A stretch of 64,000 nt of DNA from Musa acuminata AAA Group (taxonomy: Eukaryota; Streptophyta; Magnoliopsida; Zingiberales; Musaceae). Of the stretch, positions 57,206 to 64,000 are shown piece by piece. A model generated the notes under the pieces. The model searched no databases, was not told the origin of the DNA, and was given only the letters and a program-made list of their open reading frames with translations. The stretch is taken from assembly GCF_036884655.1 (NCBI RefSeq), contig NC_088359.1, positions 20,507,501-20,571,500 of the forward strand, in the 5' to 3' direction. The number at the start of each line of letters is the position of its first letter. Position 1 is the first letter of the stretch. Both the position numbers and the translations under genes were made by a program.

Positions 57206-59691
57206 GATGATGACAACTACTTGATGACGGTGTTAAACTTAACTCCTGGAGTTTAAACAAACTCCCCCTATCAATATGCCATATTGATAGAACCTTGAAT
57301 TCAAACTAAATTCAAGTCATTGCAATATTCATCATGAATATTTGCAACACGTCAACATGAACATATGCATAAACTTATGCATCACATGTCATGACATCAA
57401 CATAATTTCATCAACATACTTCTCCCCCTTTGTCATCAACAAAAAGGAGAAGTATCACAATCAAGTGTTTGTGATATTGGTTTAACTTATTGCATGAAAA
57501 ACATATTATCAAGTTTTATCATTATGCAGTTTTGAAGCCAAAAAATTTAGCAAATGTTACATCATGCTTAGAATATTCAGGCTATCAAGTTTCAGATATG
57601 CAAGTTCTACAATATACAAGATAGCACTTTTAGAACATGCAAGCTAGCAATTTAGAGATGTTCAAGAAAGCAACTCTTGCTTCTTGAGATATGCAAATTT
57701 GTCAAGTTTTGCTAGATGTGCAAGTTAGCATTTTTGCCTCTTGAGATAGGCAAGATAGCACATTTGCTTCTTTTGAGATAGCAACTTTTCGCTTCTCTTT
57801 AGACTACAAGCTAGCAATTTTTTTACGATATACAAGTTAGCAAAAACTTCGAAAGCAAATGCAAGATAACTTTCTTGTGTAGGCTCATGATTATTGCTTC
57901 CTATTGTAATGTGCAGGTTGCAAGTCTTGATTCTTGAGATATTCAAGATGGTGATGTTCAATAAGACAACTTTTGCTTCTTGAAATAAGCAAGTTAGCAA
58001 TCTTTGCTACTTAAGATAGACAAGCTAGCAATCAAGTTTTTGCATCTTCTTGGCTTGTGCAAGCTAGCTATCTCCCCCTTTGTCATTGTCAGAAAGAAAG
58101 GAAGAATACAGTTTTGTAGTTCTTTTTCCTTTTACAACGATTTCAAAATCATGACAAAGGATGAATAATCAAGTTATGAATGTCAAGACAATTTTTCATC
58201 ATGAATATTTTATCATTGCATTATCATAAGTTGAAGTATTACATGCATAATATCATATCATCATTCATAAGTACATTAATGTTTCAATATAGCAATTTCT
58301 TCTCAAAATGTGTAACTTAGCACTCATCATGATTTACATCATATGCAATACATCACATCATAATTAGAAAGCACAAGTATTGCATGCATAATTGCAAATC
58401 ATAAATGTTTCATATCATGATGGTATCAATTTTGTCAAATTATATCCTACCATGCATGATCAATAACTCCTCATTTGTATTTCATGCATTATTTCATTTC
58501 ATCTCATAAGGAATATCAAGAAAAGTTATTGGATGAGGAGATAAATATTTTATGAATACACGGAATTGTATAAAAATCATATCATAAGTGTTTCATGTAT
58601 TCATATTATCACATGAAGCATATTATCATTTTTGAGATTCATAACATGAATAACGTTATTACTATTTCATCAAAATCAATTTCGAGATTCACACAATATC
58701 ATGAAATCATTAATCTCGATAAGATGGGAAAAGCATTTTCTTTTTAAGTGATTCTTTTAACACATCATAAAAAACTCATTCATAATTCAAGTGATTTACA
58801 AGATATCATAAATGAATTTATCACTTGTATTTCATCAAAATCGAGAACTCTAGAGATAGAAAATGATTGAAGCATTTAACATGATTGAAGCATGTTTCAT
58901 ATTTAAAGTGTATCTTATGTCGTAAATACGAATCAAGCATTTGACAAATCTGAAATCATCCTCAAAATTACATTCAATAAATTCATGTATGACAAGCATA
59001 GATTTATTGAAAGATCAATAAGATAGAGGATTACATTTCAAGTGTTCATCAATTGTAGCATTTCATCATATGGTAAGATATCAATGCGTAAAATTACGAT
59101 ACAAGTTCTTGATATCTTAACGCATGATGCAAACATGGCATAATGCAAATTTGACAATCATAGCATCAATTCATATATCTCTTGATGATGCAAGCATGGG
59201 ATAATCATAGCATAGTGTTTATAGCATCAATTCATATATTTCTCCCCTTTTTTAAGTGTTTCATCTTAAGTGATCGATTTCATGTTAGCATGTCTTTTCA
59301 TTTATGTCAAATGAAAACATGCATCAACGTTTAGGATCGTAAAATGAATTTCATCATAAAACCATCAATCACAAAAATCATCATGTATAACTTTAAAATC
59401 TCATGCATGAAATTGTTAATCGAAATATTTAATTTCATCATTATGCATTTCTTCAAATCAAACATGATCTTTAATCAAAATCGAGAAATAACAATGGAAA
59501 TCAACGTAATGCACATTATTACTTCTTAACCATGATTTCATATTTTCAATCAAGATTATTTGTTTATCATAAAATATGCAATATTATCATTTTCGAAATT
59601 ACTTAGTATGATCATAATAATTTTTTTTTTAACATGTAATTTTTAAGAAAATTAATTCTAAACTAAAAGAGAAAAATACATCATGAAAGCA
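57206..59691 (-). other. Element N AT-rich non-coding internal region
   Basis: 2.5 kb, collinear with D 15548-18442 at both ends but rearranged in the middle. CAAGCTAGCA / CAAGATAGCA words are dense from about 57590 to 58070. Oligo-T (59622-59631) and long ATCATGAAAT-type low-complexity stretches follow. No gene is seen; the open frames at 57725-58000 and 59344-59529 have no support. Confidence 0.7.
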
Positions 59692-60603
59692 TCAAGTAAT
59701 TTCAAAATAAATTAGGGGGATTTCGATTACTTCATCATTGTGGGCTGTTAAGGCGTAGTTTGCCGCCTTATTTTTGTTGACTTTCTCTTCTTCGGAGGAG
59801 CTCGATTCATCCCAAATTTTGTTCTTCTTCTTGCGTTTAAAGCAAGTAGTTCGATTATTTTTGCTTTTTAATTTTCGTTTCATTTGTAGTTTAAGTTCAC
59901 CATCACTTGAGCTTATGCTCGAGTGGTCTTCAAATGTTCTATGTCCCAAATCCTTCCTGTTCTTTGGAAGGTGGTTCTCAAGTTCTTCACGTGCATTGCA
60001 CGTCATTTCATATGGGATCAATGAACCAATTAGTTCTTCAAGTGGAAATTGGTTCAAGTTTTTCGATTCTTGAATAGCAGTTACTTTTGAATCCCAAGTT
60101 TTAGAAAGTGAGCGCAAAACTTTGTTAACGAGTTCAAAATCCGAAAAGCTTTTACCAAGTGATTTTAAACCATTGACGACATCCGTAAAACGGGTGTACA
60201 TATCAACAACGGTTTCGCTTGGTTTCATATGAAAAAGCTCAAAATCATGCAGTAAAATATTAACTTTCGAGTCTTTGACTCTACTAGTTCCCTCGTGCGT
60301 GATTTCAAGAGCACGCCAAATATCGAAAGTCGTTTCGCACAAAGAAACCCGATTGAACTCATTTTTGTCCAAAGCGCAAAATAAGGCATTCATAGCCTTT
60401 GCGTTTAAAGAAAAATACTTCTTCTCCAAATCCGACCATTCGTTCGTCGGTTTAGAGGGAAGTTGAAAACCGTTTTCAACGATATTCCATAAATCCAGAT
60501 TTAGAGAAATCAAGAAAACTCTCATTCGAGTTTTCCAGTAAGTGTAGTCCAATCCGTTAAAGAACGGTGGACGAAAGACCGAAAAGCCCTCTTGAAGAGC
60601 CAT
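59692..60603 (-). CDS. gag: Element N Gag (303 aa), intact, without zinc knuckle
   Basis: An open frame from MALQEGFSVFRPPFFNGLDY to IEIPLIYFEIT. Residues 1-200 form the copia gag/UBN2 region (WKTRMRVFLISLNLDLW, NALFCALDKNEFNRVSLCET, LEELIGSLI). Then come LPKNRKDLGHRTFEDHSS, a Lys/Arg-rich stretch (KRKLKSKNNRTTCFKRKKKNK) in place of the CCHC knuckle, and an acidic SSSSEEE part. The last 11 residues are read from 3' non-coding sequence after the deletion joint. It should still assemble or join capsids; the basic stretch may bind RNA instead of the knuckle (inference). It is shorter than C Gag (527 aa). Confidence 0.88.
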   Translation of the reverse strand: MALQEGFSVFRPPFFNGLDYTYWKTRMRVFLISLNLDLWNIVENGFQLPSKPTNEWSDLEKKYFSLNAKAMNALFCALDKNEFNRVSLCETTFDIWRALEITHEGTSRVKDSKVNILLHDFELFHMKPSETVVDMYTRFTDVVNGLKSLGKSFSDFELVNKVLRSLSKTWDSKVTAIQESKNLNQFPLEELIGSLIPYEMTCNAREELENHLPKNRKDLGHRTFEDHSSISSSDGELKLQMKRKLKSKNNRTTCFKRKKKNKIWDESSSSEEEKVNKNKAANYALTAHNDEVIEIPLIYFEIT

Positions 60604-60639
60604 TTCTCTCGGGTGTAAATCCGAAATGAGAAATACCCC

Positions 60640-60651
60640 GCTCTGATATCA
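60640..60651 (-). other. Primer binding site of element N (one mismatch)
   Basis: The minus strand reads TGATATCAGAGC; one base differs from the canonical TGGTATCAGAGC that D has. Confidence 0.85.
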
Positions 60652-60653
60652 AT

Positions 60654-63097
60654 TGTTAGGATCGAGAGCACTAAGAGGGGGGGGGTGAATTAGTGCAGCG
60701 GAAATCTTTTAGCGATTAAAAACAAAAGCTGCGTTCGTTCGATAAAAATCAGTTTTGAAGCAAAAGCCGACTCAAAGATAACTTATGACTAAGTGCAGTT
60801 TACGTCTAGATGTAGTTTACGTCTAAACACAATTTGCGTTTAAATGCAGTTTGCGTCTAAACGCAGTTTTACGTCTAAACGCAGATTTACGTCTAAACGC
60901 AGATTTACGTCTAAACGTAGATTTACGTCCAAACTCAGTTTTACGTCTAAAACACAGTTTTACGTTTAAACGTAGTTTACGTCTAAATGCAGTTTTACGT
61001 CTAAAGGCAGATTTACGTCTAAACGCAGATTTTCGTCTAAACGCAGATTTACGTCTAAACGCAGATTTACGTCTAAACTCAGATTTACGTCTAAACTCAG
61101 TTTACGTTTAAAACGTCTAAATACAGTTTGAGCAATTTTACGTCTAAACGCAATTTTACGTCTAGACGCAGTTTCAAAAGGATCTGAACTTTAGAAACTC
61201 GTTCGTAAAAGCGCAGAAGACAGTTTTGCAGAATCAAGGCGTAAACGTAAACTGCAATGTAAATATCGTACGAAAACACTAGTTTACGTCTGAAAGCAGA
61301 TTCGGACAGATCAGCACTTAGAAACTTGTTCGTGAAGGCGTAGAAGACAGTTTTGCAGAATTAAAACGTAAACGTAAACTGTAATGTACGAAAACACCGA
61401 TTTACGTCTGAATGCAGATTCTGAAGGAACAGCACTTAGAACTTGTTCGTAAAAGTGCAGAAAGCAGTAGTTATGAAGGAGGTTTGCAGTAATGATAAAG
61501 TGCTCAAAATAAACGCAAACCAGAGATTTAGAGTGGTTCGGTCAGTCTTGACCTACTCCACTTTTGGCTTCCTCCACCGACGAGGTCACCGACGTCAACT
61601 AGAGGCCTTCCTTCAATAGGCGAAGGCCAACTGCCCTTTTACAGTTTCACTCCTTTTGACGGGCTTAGGAGACAACCCTTACAGAAGTTTTCTCTCTTCT
61701 CTTTACAACTCAAACTTGAAGAATAGAAAGAGGAGAACTAGCAGTTTTGAGCTCTAAGAAACACGGAAAGATAGCAAGATTTCGAGTGTGTGTTCTTTGC
61801 TTTCAGTGCTGAATGGGTGGGGTATTTATAGGCCCCAACCCAGTTCAAATTTGGAGCTCAAAACGATCAAATCCTGGAATTCCGGGATCAGGCGGTTGCA
61901 CCTCCTGACTGGAGAGGTTGCACCGCCTGGCAGAGCTCGAAGACTGAGCCTAGGCGGTGCCACCTCTTGACTGAGGTGGTTGCACCTCTCTGCCAGAGCT
62001 CGAAGACCGAGCTCAGGCGGTGCCACCTCTCTATCAGGGAGGTTGCACCGCCCAGTCTTGCTCGAAGACTGAGCTCAGGCAGTGCCACCTCCTGGCTGGG
62101 GAGGTTGCACCGCCCAGTCTTGCTCGAAGACTGAGCTCAAGCGGTGCCACCTCCCGGCTGGGGAGGTTGCACCACCTAGTCTCGCTGGGAGGCTTAGCCC
62201 AGGCGGTGCCACCTCCTGGCCTAGGCGGTTGCACCTCCTGGTGCAATCAGGGTCCGAATGGTTAGCTCCATTCGGCCCAATTTCAGTCTTTCAGGGACCC
62301 AATTGCCCCAAGATTAAGCTAATGGGATCACCTCCCATTTTCCAACTTAATCAACGTGCTAACTATGATTAGATCTAAGACAATTTCTGCAGCTTTGCTT
62401 CGGTGCGTCAATCGCTTCTTCCGGCGAGTTTCCGGCGAACTTCCGTCGATCATCCGATGAACCCTCGGTGATGCTCCTGCGGACTTCCGGCAAACTCCTG
62501 GACTTTGCGACGATCCACTTGGCAAGTTCCGACGAGCTTCGCTTGGCAAGCTTCTGGACTTCTCGGATCTGTTCTCGCAGAACCTCCGACGATCGTCCGA
62601 ACTTCCGTCGAACTCTCGAACTCCCAACGTGATCATGAACTTGACTCTGGCGCAACTCCTGCTGCTTGTCTAACTTTCATCGTAGTTAATCCTGCACACT
62701 TAAAACAAACACTTCGATCGAGACAATTAATACTAAGCATTAATCACGTTGTCCGGCATGTCATTGGTCCCTCGACGCTTCGTCCGATTCTTCGGTGCAT
62801 CGTCCTTTCCTGCAGCCTATTGCCCAATCGGCCAGTTGACTCCGCAACTCCGATATCCTTGGCACAATACCCGCTCTTCTTGGCCCGATGCCCGAGTCCA
62901 CGGCCCGAAGCCTTCTGTCGATACGTCGACCGATCCACCGACCCGACGTCCAATCTTCTGACATGTTCCTCCGATACAACATGATGTTCCTGCTTTAATT
63001 GTCTCATCCTGATCAAAGCATCCTGCGTCACTCAAAACGCATATTAAATCATAAACATATATCAAGTAGTTTCATCATCAAAATACGAGATTCAACA
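60654..63097 (-). repeat. Element N 5' LTR
   Basis: 2444 bp with a 9-G run, minisatellite (60795-61170), TATA (61823-61831, minus) and 62-bp repeats (61890-62245). The promoter for the gag-only RNA should lie here. Confidence 0.93.
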
Positions 63098-63871
63098 ATT
63101 AACCCAAGTAGGGGCTAATTGGGCCCGAGTTCGGACTGGTTTGGGCCAAGTTTGGAGCTCAACCAGTGAGCTGATTTGGCCTAGGCGGTGGCACCGCCCA
63201 GCACCCGTGAGCTGGGCGGTGACACCTCCTGGGCTGGGTGGTTGCACCGTCCAGCACCCGAGCGCTGGGCGGTGGCACCGCCTGGCTGGGCGGTGGCACC
63301 TCCAGCACCGGGAACCCTAAGAGAATTCAAATTTTGGAGCCCAAAATTTGAATCCTCTTGAGGCCTATAAATACCCCTTTAATCTCAGCTGAGGTTACAA
63401 CTTTTGAGAAGCATTTTGATTGAGAGAAAAGTCTTAGAAAGTCTTAGCAAGTCTTGTTTTCAATTTGCTAGAGAGTTCTCCTCCTCCTTTCTTATTGAAA
63501 ATTTGTAAGAGGTTGAGCTGCTTGTAAAAGGTTGTAAGAGGGGTGTTTACCCTTCCATTTCAAGAGATTTGCTAGTGGAAGGTGGGAGCCTCATCGAAGA
63601 GGGGCATCGCAAGTGGAGTAGGTCATTTGACCGAACCACTCTAAAAATCGGCGTAATCTCTGGTTTGTATTTTATTATTGTCATTTACATTACTGCAAAT
63701 CTTCTTACTGCTTTAGTTCCTTATTACCCTTGCTGCGCAATTTTAAGAATACGCTTTCAAGTTAAACTTTTCAAGTTCCGTTCTTATCGTACGAAAGATT
63801 TTGTTAAAATCGAAGTTTTAATCCGCTGCACTAATTCACCCCCCCCTCTTAGTGCCGCTCCGATCCTAACA
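63098..63871 (+). mobile_element. Element M: 5' LTR, second part
   Basis: It resumes after N with AACCCAAGTAGGGGC, continuing the E/K-type LTR to CCGATCCTAACA. Without N the LTR is about 1.6 kb. It includes short GGCGGTGGCACCGCC palindromes (63183-63303) and an 8-C run near 63839-63846. Confidence 0.92.
63365..63373 (+). promoter_or_regulatory. TATA box of element M LTR
   Basis: CTATAAATA in GAGGCCTATAAATACCCC, the Sirevirus LTR core promoter motif at its usual place after the GC palindromes. Confidence 0.65.
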
Positions 63872-63873
63872 AG

Positions 63874-63885
63874 TGGTATCAGAGC
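63874..63885 (+). other. Primer binding site of element M
   Basis: TGGTATCAGAGC is two bases after the LTR end, canonical. Confidence 0.9.
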
Positions 63886-63923
63886 AAGGTTATCTCTCAT
63901 ATTTGGTTTAATACCCAAGAGAG

Positions 63924-64000
63924 ATGGCTTACTCCGGCATGCAAGAGGGCCATTCTATTGCACGACCACCTTTGTTTAATGGGTCGGATTACACATATTG
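63924..64000 (+). CDS. gag: Element M Gag, N-terminal start (runs off the window)
   Basis: The ATG follows the conserved AATACCCAAGAGAG leader end. The 25 codons present read MAYSGMQEGHSIARPPLFNG and on to the DYTY of the gag N-terminus, open to the window edge. It is homologous to C Gag with several substitutions. M may be another autonomous or gag-carrying copy; its state cannot be judged from here. Confidence 0.85.
   Translation, partial: MAYSGMQEGHSIARPPLFNGSDYTY

Larger units (their letters stand above)
54749..63097 (-). mobile_element. Element N: gag-only Sirevirus (TR-GAG type) with intact gag
   Basis: 8349 bp: 3' LTR 54749-57191, PPT, AT-rich region, gag 59692-60603, PBS 60640-60651, 5' LTR 60654-63097. 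It is the second copy of the D structure, with the same gag-to-3'-region junction. The LTR pair differs by about 2 percent by eye. The flanks CCTAT (54744-54748) and ATTAA (63098-63102) do not form a duplication. There is no pol. Confidence 0.93.

Noticed and set aside
63569..63979. 136-codon open frame crossing the M LTR, PBS and gag start
   Set aside because: Runs through the LTR end and PBS in a frame different from gag; chance.

Overview
This window looks like repeat-rich (probably heterochromatic) nuclear DNA of a monocot plant. I see no host gene, tRNA, rRNA or CRISPR array. Nearly every base belongs to Ty1/copia LTR retrotransposons of two lineages, nested in one another. The gag style and the LTR minisatellites remind me of Musaceae/Zingiberales, but that placement is only a weak impression. 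Lineage 1 is Angela/Tork-like: LTRs of about 1.5-1.6 kb (TGCTAGTCATAGG...CCCAACA), a leader of about 1.8 kb, and gag beginning MSLSNP. Lineage 2 is Sirevirus (SIRE/Maximus-like): LTRs TGTTGAATCT...GATCCTAACA of 1.56-2.54 kb, a tRNA-iMet type PBS, a PPT AAAAAGGGGGAGAT, and gag with CCHC knuckles. I label the elements A to N.

Layout. A is a + strand Angela-like element that forms the scaffold of the first 46.8 kb. Its LTR (191-1577), PBS, leader, gag and start of pol are split by nested insertions: B (2137-11147, Angela-like, minus), E (11376-12940, solo Sirevirus LTR), D (13194-31661, gag-only Sirevirus, minus), F (32398-40878, Angela-like, minus), G (41353-43892) and H (43939-45712) (both solo LTRs), and I (from 46778). 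D is itself split by C (21408-31195), the youngest-looking and best-preserved element. To the right, J (LTR plus gag, plus strand, with solo LTR K nested in its LTR) faces L (gag plus LTR, minus strand), giving a large tail-to-tail inverted repeat (46938-53924). M (plus) begins at 53925. Its LTR is split by N (54749-63097), a second gag-only element with an intact gag ORF, and M's own gag starts at 63924 and runs off the window.

Biology. C has open gag and pol frames. They are separated by a single in-frame UAG, and the protease active site lies between that UAG and the next AUG, which points to stop-codon readthrough. In C the RNase H domain is absent: the reverse transcriptase runs in frame into a segment resembling the Sirevirus envelope-like protein, followed by a coiled-coil tail. 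D and N share one deletion structure (gag without zinc knuckle, directly followed by an AT-rich multi-PPT 3' region, no pol). This makes them a non-autonomous TR-GAG-type family that would need enzymes supplied in trans. The strongest leads are the C RT/env-like fusion, the D/N gag-only family, the J/L inverted repeat as a possible siRNA source, and the hypervariable minisatellites, palindromic GC repeats and poly-G tract inside the Sirevirus LTRs.
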